Source of the DNA: Candidatus Nitrosopumilus sp.
Lineage (GTDB): Archaea; Thermoproteota; Nitrososphaeria; Nitrososphaerales; Nitrosopumilaceae
Reading direction: 5' to 3'
Length of the DNA stretch: 19,797 nucleotides
Assembly (NCBI GenBank): GCA_013203245.1
Contig: JABMOR010000050.1
Span: 1-19,797 of the forward strand
In this document: in pieces, positions 13,712 to 19,797 of the stretch
Layout: every line of letters begins with the position of its first letter
Position numbering within the stretch: position 1 is the first letter of the stretch
The notes under the pieces: model-generated
Told to the model about the DNA's origin: nothing
What the model saw: the letters and a program-made list of their open reading frames with translations, nothing else
Database searches by the model: none
Translations under genes and position numbers: made by a program

Positions 13712-14995
13712 TTGGAACTACCACGTGGAATGAAAGACTTTGAGGGAGAAGAAAATGCAAACATTGAACACGTTAGGTCTCATTTCAAGAAATTATCAAA
13801 CTTGTATGGATTTTCATTTATGGATCCATCTCCAATTGAGCTACTATCAACACTAGAGACAAAGTCTGGCCCTGGAATTAGAGATGAAATTTACTATTTC
13901 AAAGATAAAGGAGACAGAGAAGTAGCATTACGTTTTGACTTTACAATGGGACTCACAAGGTATGCATCTGCCCAAAAATCAATAAAACTTCCAGCAAAAA
14001 TCTCAGCATTTGGAGGAGTGTTTCGATATGATGAGCCACAAAAAGGAAGATACAGATACTTTCACCAATGGGATATCGAAATTTATGGTAAGGCTAGCCT
14101 TGAATCAGAAGCAGAAATTATAGAAATTACTTCGAGATTATTTGATTCTCTATTACTCAAAGATATCACAATTGACATTAATCATAGAAATCTTGTAGAG
14201 TCTTACATCAACAAAGTCTTTGATTCAAAAGAACCAAAACTAGTTGCTGATATTTTACGTGCAGTAGACAAGATTGCAAAAAAATCAAAAGAGCAAATCC
14301 TAAAAGAATTCCAAGAAAAGGGCTATGCCCTAGAAAAACTAGAAAAAATTCTAGAATTCTCACAAATCAAAGGCTCTATTGCAGACGTAGAAAAGGCATT
14401 TGATGTTTCACAACTAGAATCTTGGGATGAACTAAAACAATTAATTGACTCCCTAGAGAATAGGGGAGTTTCAAATGTCAGAATTAATTTCGGTATAGTT
14501 CGAGGATTAGACTACTATTCAGGTATAGTCTTTGAAGTATTTGATAAAAATTCCACTCTAGGTGCACTAGCAGGTGGTGGACGATACGACACACTAACTA
14601 AAGCATTCGACAGAGAAGATATTGGTGCAACAGGAGTTGCAGGTGGAGTTGAAAGAATCATCTTAACAATGCAGGCGCAAAAAATAATTTCTGAATTAAA
14701 ACAAAACAGAGTTGCTGTACTATACATAAATGAAGAAATGCAAAAAGTTGCTCATTCCATTACATCCCTATTGAGACTAAACAATATTCCAACTGATATT
14801 GATTTGGCAGGACGTAACATTAAAAAACAAATGGACATTGCAACAAATGCCAAGTTTGCAATAATTGTTGGACCGCAGGAATTAGAAAATGGAAATGTAG
14901 TTCTCAAAGATATGGTAAATGGAACTGAAGGGACTATATCTTTAGAAAAACTAACTGAAGACCCAAAATCTATTCTTAATTTAGAAATGCTCTAG
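13712..14995 (+). CDS. hisS: Histidyl-tRNA synthetase
   Basis: A 427-residue class II aminoacyl-tRNA synthetase that charges tRNA-His. The N-terminal PRGMKDF (4-10) is the usual start of HisRS. Motif 2 covers GGVFRYDEPQKGRYRYFHQW (101-120). The HisRS-specific RGLDYYSG (264-271) recognises histidine. Motif 3 is GALAGGGRYD...GVAGGVERI (284-316). An anticodon-binding domain follows (about 330-427). The start is TTG at 13712, because the conserved PRGMKDF lies directly after it; the later ATG at 13730 would cut into this motif. A TATA-like TATCTAAATC lies 25-34 bases upstream. The 3' end overlaps the convergent aIF6 gene by 20 bases. Confidence 0.95.
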   Translation: MELPRGMKDFEGEENANIEHVRSHFKKLSNLYGFSFMDPSPIELLSTLETKSGPGIRDEIYYFKDKGDREVALRFDFTMGLTRYASAQKSIKLPAKISAFGGVFRYDEPQKGRYRYFHQWDIEIYGKASLESEAEIIEITSRLFDSLLLKDITIDINHRNLVESYINKVFDSKEPKLVADILRAVDKIAKKSKEQILKEFQEKGYALEKLEKILEFSQIKGSIADVEKAFDVSQLESWDELKQLIDSLENRGVSNVRINFGIVRGLDYYSGIVFEVFDKNSTLGALAGGGRYDTLTKAFDREDIGATGVAGGVERIILTMQAQKIISELKQNRVAVLYINEEMQKVAHSITSLLRLNNIPTDIDLAGRNIKKQMDIATNAKFAIIVGPQELENGNVVLKDMVNGTEGTISLEKLTEDPKSILNLEML

Positions 14996-15641
14996 TTAAC
15001 ATCATAATTTCAGGACCACTAGTCATTGATCCTACAACCATACAATGATTGTTTACTAAAATTCCAGACGAGACATATGGGACCCCATTGTTTATGGAGC
15101 TCGGCTCAATTTTTACGCCTAGAAAATCAGATATGGTCTTCATTTCTTCCTCGTCTGCTTCTGGATGGATTGCAGCACCAGTTGCATTTGCTACTAGAAC
15201 AACACCTGCCAGGTTGAATCCTGCAATTTTTTTCTGAATCACTTCAACTCCTAAAACATCTGTTATTGTTTGACAATCTTGTTTTGATAATAGAGGAGAT
15301 ACAACTGCTCCTTTGTCGTTGGCACAGATTACATTCCCAATTGCATTAAATTTAGTATCTAAAACTCCAACTTCTAAATTAGTTTCATCTTTTAGATAAT
15401 CATATTCATTTTGATAAGCCGTATTTGGAAGTAAGATTCCTTTATTGTTCATTACTGACAATGCACCAATTAATCTGGTATTTGCAATTGCAGTGTTGTA
15501 AATTTCTATGTTTAGATATTCTGCAAGCTTGTCAGATTTGGTTTGAGCAAATCCCATTGGAACTAGACCAATACTGTCGTTGACTGCAATGTACACTCCA
15601 AGGTTTGGTCCTCTATACACATCATACTTGATAATATCCAT
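14976..15641 (-). CDS. eif6: Archaeal translation initiation factor 6 (aIF6)
   Basis: A 221-residue aIF6 of the pentein fold, which binds the large ribosomal subunit and blocks premature joining with the small one. The internal pseudo-repeats are visible as NLGVYIAVNDSIGLVP (13-28), NTRLIGALSVMNNKGILLP (54-72), FNAIGNVICANDKGAVVSP (98-116), NLAGVVLVANATGAAIHPEA and GILVNNHCMVVGSMTSGPEIM. Each is a short beta strand set ending in (N/D)xxGx(L/V)(V/L)xP or similar. The length matches archaeal homologues. ATG start. The gene is convergent with hisS, with 20 shared bases at the 3' ends, so the two transcripts are antisense to each other there. Confidence 0.95.
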   Translation of the reverse strand: MDIIKYDVYRGPNLGVYIAVNDSIGLVPMGFAQTKSDKLAEYLNIEIYNTAIANTRLIGALSVMNNKGILLPNTAYQNEYDYLKDETNLEVGVLDTKFNAIGNVICANDKGAVVSPLLSKQDCQTITDVLGVEVIQKKIAGFNLAGVVLVANATGAAIHPEADEEEMKTISDFLGVKIEPSSINNGVPYVSSGILVNNHCMVVGSMTSGPEIMMLTRAFLN

Positions 15642-15731
15642 ATCCAGAGTATTGATCCTTGATCGTTATGAACGTAAGGAATTTCCCCTTCCTAGTTGAT
15701 CGATTCTTTACTTGTTTGTTCGTATCAGATC

Positions 15732-15750
15732 TATCTAGCTTTAAATAATA
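15732..15750 (+). promoter_or_regulatory. Promoter core of ferredoxin gene 1 (identical copy at 16349)
   Basis: TATCTAGCTTTAAATAATA, identical over 19 bases to 16349-16367. The TATA-like TTTAAATA lies 23-30 bases before the ATG at 15770, so the message is likely leaderless. Confidence 0.7.
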
Positions 15751-15769
15751 ACTCCAAGAAAATTATATC

Positions 15770-16279
15770 ATGCCAATAGCAGAAAATTTTCCTGAAGGCC
15801 TAAAGCCAACTGGAAAAATTAACCTCGATGATGGAAATTTCCATATCATGTGGGGTCCAGGTAAAACTAAAAACACTGACGGCTCACCGGCTGAAGTGTT
15901 AACAGATGCAGACGTTGTTGCAGCATATGCAGCAAGAGGTGAAGAGCAAGTTCCTCTTGGTGTCAGTGGTACAATGGTTGCAGTAGATTGGGATTCTTGT
16001 GTTGCAGATGGTGCTTGCATTGAGGCTTGTCCTGTACAAGTCTTCCAATGGTACAGAACTGAAAAAGATATTCCAGCTAAAGATGTTGTTGGTCAAACCT
16101 TTGCAGGTACTGGCAGCGATGTAAAAGACGAACGCAAAGATCTTACAGATAAAGCAGATCCGATCAGAGAACACGATTGTATCTGGTGTATGGCATGTGT
16201 TTCAGTATGTCCACCAGCAGCTATCAAAGTTGATCAAGCAAATGTTGAAAAACATGAAAGCGCTGCAAAAACTTTGTAA
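15770..16279 (+). CDS. Zinc/7Fe-type ferredoxin, paralogue 1
   Basis: A 169-residue ferredoxin of the Sulfolobus/Thermoplasma zinc-ferredoxin type. Cluster I is Cys77-x2-Asp80-x2-Cys83-x3-Cys87-Pro, an Asp replacing the usual second Cys, which in relatives gives a [3Fe-4S] cluster. Cluster II is Cys137-x2-Cys140-x2-Cys143-x3-Cys147-Pro, a [4Fe-4S] site. An N-terminal extension (1-70) has His25 (NFHIMWG), and an insert of about 35 residues lies between the clusters. The family's zinc site is usually three N-terminal His plus one Asp: the Asp (ADP, residue 130) is present, but the third His position is Ser66 (GVSGT). It should transfer electrons in the cytosol, for example for 2-oxoacid oxidoreductases. 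Confidence 0.92.
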   Translation: MPIAENFPEGLKPTGKINLDDGNFHIMWGPGKTKNTDGSPAEVLTDADVVAAYAARGEEQVPLGVSGTMVAVDWDSCVADGACIEACPVQVFQWYRTEKDIPAKDVVGQTFAGTGSDVKDERKDLTDKADPIREHDCIWCMACVSVCPPAAIKVDQANVEKHESAAKTL

Positions 16280-16303
16280 GCTAAAGTCTCTCAAACCTAG
16301 AAA

Positions 16304-16327
16304 TTTTTAATTTTTCTATCTATTTTT
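16304..16327 (+). terminator. T-rich terminator after ferredoxin gene 1
   Basis: Successive T-runs (TTTTTAATTTTTCTATCTATTTTT) begin 25 bases after the stop and precede the second ferredoxin promoter. This supports separate transcription of the two paralogues. Confidence 0.5.
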
Positions 16328-16348
16328 AAATTTAGTCCCGACTAATTT

Positions 16349-16367
16349 TATCTAGCTTTAAATAATA
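16349..16367 (+). promoter_or_regulatory. Promoter core of ferredoxin gene 2 (identical copy at 15732)
   Basis: The same 19 bases as 15732-15750, ending 18 bases before the ATG at 16386 (19 in copy 1). Flanks differ between the copies, so the core is either selected or left from the gene duplication. Confidence 0.7.
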
Positions 16368-16385
16368 TTCTGAAATAATCAAACT

Positions 16386-16934
16386 ATGGTAGATCTACAA
16401 ATACCTGAAGACTTTTGTCACAATGATGTTAAGCCAACCGGAAAAACAAGTCATTCCGATGGTGAAAATCTCCATTTTATCTGGGGTGACGGAAGAACTG
16501 ATGGTGCAGCATTCTCAAACGAAGATGTAAAGGCAGCCTATGAAGCAAGAGGGGAAGAACAAGTTCCTCTAGGAATTCATGGTACTACAGTTGCAGTCGA
16601 TTGGGATTCATGTGTTGCAGCAGGTGCATGCATGAGTGTATGTCCCGTTCAAACATTCCAATGGTTCAGAACCGAAAAAGATATCCCCGCAGCAGCTTGC
16701 AAAGGTGAAACTTTTGAAGGTACTGGCTTGACAGAACAAGATGAAAGATTAGATTATACAGACAAATCACAACCAATCAGAGAACACGATTGTACAGTTT
16801 GTATGGCATGTCAAGAAATCTGTCCTGAAGGAGCAATTCTAATCGAAGCATCAAACCAGGAATGGCACGAGAAAGCAGCCGGAACATATGTTAAAATGCC
16901 ATCTGGCGGCGGCGGACCTCACGCACACGATTAA
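16386..16934 (+). CDS. Zinc/7Fe-type ferredoxin, paralogue 2
   Basis: A 182-residue paralogue of the upstream ferredoxin with the same plan. Cluster I reads Cys76-x2-Ala79-x2-Cys82-x3-Cys86-Pro: the Asp found at this place in paralogue 1 is Ala, so only three ligands remain and a [3Fe-4S] cluster is expected. Cluster II is Cys136, 139, 142 and 146. The zinc-site positions also differ: His65 (GIHGT) is kept, with His23 and His30 in the N-terminal extension, but the Asp before the second cluster is Gln129 (SQP). The C-terminus carries an extra GGGGPHAHD tail with two His. It is probably separately transcribed, with its own promoter copy and a T-rich terminator. Confidence 0.92.
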   Translation: MVDLQIPEDFCHNDVKPTGKTSHSDGENLHFIWGDGRTDGAAFSNEDVKAAYEARGEEQVPLGIHGTTVAVDWDSCVAAGACMSVCPVQTFQWFRTEKDIPAAACKGETFEGTGLTEQDERLDYTDKSQPIREHDCTVCMACQEICPEGAILIEASNQEWHEKAAGTYVKMPSGGGGPHAHD

Positions 16935-16940
16935 AGAAAA

Positions 16941-16969
16941 TTTTTTTCTTTTTCTTATTTTTCTATTTT
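16941..16969 (+). terminator. T-rich terminator after ferredoxin gene 2
   Basis: A run of seven T followed by further T-runs begins 7 bases after the stop. No stem is seen; this is an archaeal-type U-rich end. Confidence 0.6.
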
Positions 16970-17008
16970 ACATCAACAGATTTTAACCGCTTTTCTACAA
17001 GATTTTTT

Positions 17009-17092
17009 GCAGAGGTCGCCTAGCTCGGTAGGGCGCGGGCCTTGAGAGCCTGTGTGCGCAAGCATACGGGGGTTCAAATCCCTCTCTCTGCG
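17009..17092 (+). tRNA. tRNA-Ser (anticodon TGA)
   Basis: A full class II cloverleaf of 84 bases ending at the discriminator G. The acceptor stem is GCAGAGG (17009-17015) with TCTCTGC (17085-17091), one G-T pair. The D arm is GCC/GGC around TAGCTCGGTAG. The anticodon stem is CGGGC/GCCTG around CTTGAGA, so the anticodon TGA reads UCA serine codons. A long variable arm (TGTGC GCAA GCATA) follows, then a T arm of GGGGG/CCCTC around TTCAAAT. No intron and no encoded CCA. A TTTTAA box lies 23-28 bases upstream and TTTT follows directly. The gene ends 2 bases before the stop codon of convergent rfcS. Confidence 0.97.
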
Positions 17093-17094
17093 TT

Positions 17095-18045
17095 TTAATT
17101 TTCCACTCTAGCTAGTTCTGCTAACATTGCAGATAATTGAATTTCAGAATTTGCTCCAGATAATATTCTATAATCATACTTTGCAATTATTTCTAAAATG
17201 TCTGCTAATTTTTCATGTTTTGATTTGAATACTGCAGAGTTGATATATTTTAGAAAATCAGATTCAGACATTCCATAAACTTTGATCAACTCAATCATTT
17301 TTTCTCTGGCTTCTAGAACTTTTCCAGCAAGTGCAATTTTTAGAACTTCATCAACATCACTGGTTTTTGTCAACCCTGCTGAGGATTTTACATTCTCTTC
17401 TGTAATATCTCCAATACTGGCAGTTGCCTGCATTAGGTTGATTGCATGTCTCAAATCCCCTTCAGAATATTCATAAATTGCTTTGAGTCCTTTTTTATCC
17501 GTCTTTACTTTCTCTTTTTTAGCAATCTCTTCTAATCTACCAATAACGTCTTCTTCAGGAACGGATGTGAACTTGAAGGTAGCACATCTACTCTGAATTG
17601 GGTCTATAATTTTTGAAATATTGTTAGCAATGAAAATAAATCTGCAAATTTTTGCAGTATCTTCAATAATTCGTCTTAGAGCCGTCTGTGCATCATTTGT
17701 CATCTCGTCTGCTTCATCTAAAATTATAATTTTGAATGGAACTTCATCCATTCCTGCAAATCTTGAGAATTTCTTTACTTTCTCTCTAACCATTCCAATT
17801 CCTCGCTCATCAGATGCATTTAGCTCTAAGGTGTAGTCTTTAGCATACTCTCCTAAAATTTGTCTTGCAACACATAATGCTGTAGTAGTTTTTCCGACTC
17901 CTGCAGAACCTGAGAACATCAAGTGTGGCATATCTGTTGGATCTTTGATTAAAGCTTCCAAACTACCAATAATCTCAGTTTGATTTACAATTTCAGAAAG
18001 TTTCATTGGTCTATACTTTTCTACCCACATTCCAGTTGCAGTCAT
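17095..18045 (-). CDS. rfcS: Replication factor C small subunit (clamp loader)
   Basis: A 316-residue AAA+ ATPase that, with the RFC large subunit, loads the PCNA clamp on DNA. WVEKYRP (7-13) is the family start. Walker A is GSAGVGKTT (46-54), Walker B IIILDEADEMT (106-116), sensor 1 near FIANNISKI (138-146), and the arginine finger is in QSRC (151-154). A C-terminal oligomerisation domain follows (about 220-316). The start is the ATG at 18045: on the minus strand a TATA-like ATTTATTAAT (18076-18067) lies 22-31 bases before it. A TTG at 18054 would be too close, and the ATG at 18030 leaves out three plausible residues upstream of GMW. The 3' end nearly touches tRNA-Ser. Confidence 0.95.
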   Translation of the reverse strand: MTATGMWVEKYRPMKLSEIVNQTEIIGSLEALIKDPTDMPHLMFSGSAGVGKTTTALCVARQILGEYAKDYTLELNASDERGIGMVREKVKKFSRFAGMDEVPFKIIILDEADEMTNDAQTALRRIIEDTAKICRFIFIANNISKIIDPIQSRCATFKFTSVPEEDVIGRLEEIAKKEKVKTDKKGLKAIYEYSEGDLRHAINLMQATASIGDITEENVKSSAGLTKTSDVDEVLKIALAGKVLEAREKMIELIKVYGMSESDFLKYINSAVFKSKHEKLADILEIIAKYDYRILSGANSEIQLSAMLAELARVEN

Positions 18046-18134
18046 GAGTATCAAAGACTAAATCCCATTAATAAATCCGAATTGGTTATTGTAATATGCT
18101 ATATCTTAAAATCAAATCTCACATAATTATATGC

Positions 18135-18236
18135 GATCAAGCCTGAAATTAATTAGGATCAATTGATCTCACTATATTGTTAACAGAATTGATCGATCCG
18201 GTACTTGAGGATCTAAATCAGATTAAGTGATCTCAA
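18135..18236. promoter_or_regulatory. GATC-rich control region between rfcS and gins23-mcm
   Basis: Seven GATC tetramers start at 18135, 18157, 18165, 18191, 18195, 18210 and 18229. They include the 12-base palindrome GATCAATTGATC (18157-18168) and the imperfect inverted repeat TTGAGGATC (18205-18213) with GATCTCAA (18229-18236), which ends at the gins23 ATG. In AT-rich DNA fewer than one GATC would be expected by chance here. A regulator operator is the simplest reading. A replication origin is possible, but no known origin motif was recognised. Confidence 0.45.
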
Positions 18237-18755
18237 ATGGAAATAGACAAAGTAGAAAAAGTGCATTCAATTGGATATCGCCTAAAGGATGCTAAATTTA
18301 CGGTTAATCAAGATTTCAAATATAATGTTGCAGGTATGAAAATTGAGGGTACTCAAGGTGATACAAACAACATGCCTCAATGGATAGGAAAGATTCTCTC
18401 AGAGAATAAAATAGGAGCACTAATTCCTATTGATATGATCACTCAACTAAAGCAAGCACTGTCAAAAGAAAAGATGGTTGGCGAATATCAAATCTCTACA
18501 CTTGATCCTCACTTTTACATCCGGCTAAAAGAATCAATGAAGGAATTAAACCGTGATGATTTTGATAAAGTTGAAAGTATGATGTTGGAATTATTCAGAA
18601 TGAGAAGAGGTAAACTGGTAAAGATTGCAGATACTATCAAACTAAATTCAGAACTATACAACAAGATAACTGTTGAAGAAAATGTTTTCTACAAAACTAT
18701 TCATGATAACAGTGTAGAGTTTGAAAATCAGATAAGAGGAGAACAAAATGAGTAG
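18237..18755 (+). CDS. gins23: GINS complex subunit, Gins23 type
   Basis: A 172-residue subunit of the GINS complex, which joins MCM and Cdc45/GAN to form the replicative helicase complex. The small beta-rich B domain comes first (about 18-62): the GDTNNMPQWIGKILSENKIGAL segment matches the family's GD-x-x-x-(L/M)PxWxAxxLxExxxA. The helical A domain follows (about 85-155, LDPHFYIRLKESMKEL...ELFRMRRGKLVKIA). B-before-A order is the Gins23 (Psf2/Psf3-like) arrangement; Gins51 has the reverse. The overlap with mcm (8 bases) repeats the gins23-mcm operon of other archaea. The ATG has no Shine-Dalgarno and lies directly after a GATC-rich control region. Confidence 0.85.
   Translation: MEIDKVEKVHSIGYRLKDAKFTVNQDFKYNVAGMKIEGTQGDTNNMPQWIGKILSENKIGALIPIDMITQLKQALSKEKMVGEYQISTLDPHFYIRLKESMKELNRDDFDKVESMMLELFRMRRGKLVKIADTIKLNSELYNKITVEENVFYKTIHDNSVEFENQIRGEQNE
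18736..18741 (+). promoter_or_regulatory. Shine-Dalgarno of mcm inside the gins23 end
   Basis: GAGGAG followed by a 6-base spacer (AACAAA) and the mcm ATG at 18748. It lies within the last codons of gins23, so translation of the two genes is probably coupled. Confidence 0.7.
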
Positions 18756-19797
18756 CACTCAAACTAGTACGTTTACTGATTCTGCTTTATCAGATAAAGT
18801 AAAAGAATTCTTAACTCGATTCAAGGATAGAACTGGCGCATACAAGTATGTAGATGCAATCGACGAGATGATGCCAAAGAATGCAAAATACATTATCGTT
18901 GATTACAATGATTTGGTAGTAGAGCCACAAATTGAGATAATATTTTCTAAAAATCCTGACAGACTATTTGATGCATTTGGAAGAGCAATCAAAGAAGCAC
19001 TACAAACAAGATTTCCAGAATATGCAGAAAAAATTAAAGATGAAGTTCGTGTAAGATTAATCAATTTCCCATTAGAGCGAAGTCTAAGACAAATCACTGC
19101 TGAAACTATTGGAAGGATTACAAGTGTTTCAGGAATGGTGGTAAGAGCATCTGAGGTAAAACCTCTTGCAAAAGAACTAGTCTTTATGTGTCCTGATGAG
19201 CATCAAACAAAAATAATTCAACTAAAGGGAATGGATGTTAAAATGCCTATAGTTTGTGATAATCCAAGTTGTAAAAACAGAGACTTTGAGTTAAATCCTG
19301 AAGCTAGCAAGTTTATTGATTTTCAGATACTTCGATTACAAGAACTACCGGAAGATCTGCCTCCAGGACAACTACCTCACTATATTGATGTGACAATTAG
19401 GCAGGATTTAGTAGATAATGCAAGGCCGGGGGATAGAATTATCCTCACTGGTGTGGTAAGAGTAGAACAAGAATCAATTGCAGGTGTTCAAAGAGGACAC
19501 AGTGGCTTATACCGATTAAGAATTGAAGGTAACAATATAGAATTTTTGAGTGGACGTGGTTCTAAGACTGATAGAAAAATTGGTAGAGAAGAAATTTCAC
19601 CCGAAGAAGAAAAACTAATCAAATCACTTAGTCAAAGCTCTGATGTTTATCAAAGATTAATTGATTCATTTGCTCCCCATATTCAAGGTCAATCATTAAT
19701 CAAAGAAGCTATTCTATTACTGATTGTTCGTTCAAACCAAACAATACATGGTCATGGAAGTAAGATTAGAGGAGACATTAACCTATTACTGGTAGCA
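18748..19797 (+). CDS. mcm: MCM replicative helicase (C-terminal part outside window)
   Basis: 350 residues are visible and the frame is open at the right edge. The N-terminal part covers the MCM A domain (about 15-110), then the OB fold with a zinc site of Cys148, His152 (CPDEH), Cys170 and Cys175 (CDNPSC). The family segment IDFQILRLQELPEDLPPGQLPHYIDV (about 190-215) and the beta-hairpin region (GDRIILTGVVRV) follow. The AAA+ module begins near FAPHIQGQSLIKEAILLLI (about 310-330), and the window ends at INLLLVA, just before the expected Walker A. As a hexamer MCM unwinds DNA at the fork together with GINS. The ATG at 18748 is set by the GAGGAG upstream; it overlaps gins23 by 8 bases. Confidence 0.96.
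   Translation, partial: MSSTQTSTFTDSALSDKVKEFLTRFKDRTGAYKYVDAIDEMMPKNAKYIIVDYNDLVVEPQIEIIFSKNPDRLFDAFGRAIKEALQTRFPEYAEKIKDEVRVRLINFPLERSLRQITAETIGRITSVSGMVVRASEVKPLAKELVFMCPDEHQTKIIQLKGMDVKMPIVCDNPSCKNRDFELNPEASKFIDFQILRLQELPEDLPPGQLPHYIDVTIRQDLVDNARPGDRIILTGVVRVEQESIAGVQRGHSGLYRLRIEGNNIEFLSGRGSKTDRKIGREEISPEEEKLIKSLSQSSDVYQRLIDSFAPHIQGQSLIKEAILLLIVRSNQTIHGHGSKIRGDINLLLVA

Noticed and set aside
15026..15237. Two plus-strand frames of 62-63 codons opposite aIF6
   Set aside because: They overlap the well-supported aIF6 gene and have no domain or promoter support.
18055..18236. Replication origin between rfcS and gins23
   Set aside because: Replication genes flank it and GATC palindromes are present, but no origin-recognition box, cdc6/orc1 gene or clear unwinding element was recognised.

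Overview
The window looks like chromosomal DNA from an ammonia-oxidising archaeon of the Nitrosopumilus/Nitrosarchaeum type (Nitrososphaerota, formerly Thaumarchaeota). The basis is gene content: aIF6, small-subunit RFC, a Gins23-MCM pair, an archaeal tRNA-Ser without encoded CCA, Sulfolobus-type zinc/7Fe ferredoxins, archease, and secreted proteins with C-terminal modules I remember from this group. The DNA is AT-rich. Many genes have a TATA-like element about 20-30 bases before the start codon and no Shine-Dalgarno, which fits leaderless transcripts. Two genes inside operons instead have a GAGGAG six bases before the start (uracil-DNA glycosylase and mcm). TTG starts are frequent. No mobile element, rRNA or CRISPR array was seen.

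Layout. 1-1831 (minus strand): the N-terminal part of a secreted repeat protein, archease and a VOC-fold protein. 1922-3502 (plus): zinc alcohol dehydrogenase-like protein and a DedA membrane protein. 3506-6954 (minus): DUF72 protein, a 600-base gap with a structured hairpin and a possible micro-ORF, a family-5-like uracil-DNA glycosylase, a nitroreductase and a five-segment membrane protein. 7083-9018 (plus): a 522-residue secreted acidic protein with paired cysteines, and a small unknown protein. 9019-11397 (minus): small membrane-anchored, Excalibur-like and zinc-ribbon proteins, two of them too short for usual gene finders, plus a His-rich anchored protein. 11443-13620: aldo/keto reductase, an RSH-like HD protein, a helical protein and a single-helix microprotein. 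13712-15641: hisS converging on aIF6 with a 20-base overlap. 15770-16934: two paralogous ferredoxins sharing an identical 19-base promoter core. 17009-19797: tRNA-Ser(UGA), rfcS, and divergently gins23-mcm, with mcm cut by the window edge.

The housekeeping genes (hisS, aIF6, rfcS, gins23, mcm, tRNA) cover translation and replication; rfcS and gins23-mcm face away from each other across a GATC-rich spacer. The accessory part, about 7-13.6 kb, is dominated by small secreted, membrane and zinc-binding proteins of unknown role. The best leads there are the cysteine-paired acidic protein, the twin promoter element before two small genes, and the microproteins. No complete new system can be claimed from sequence alone.
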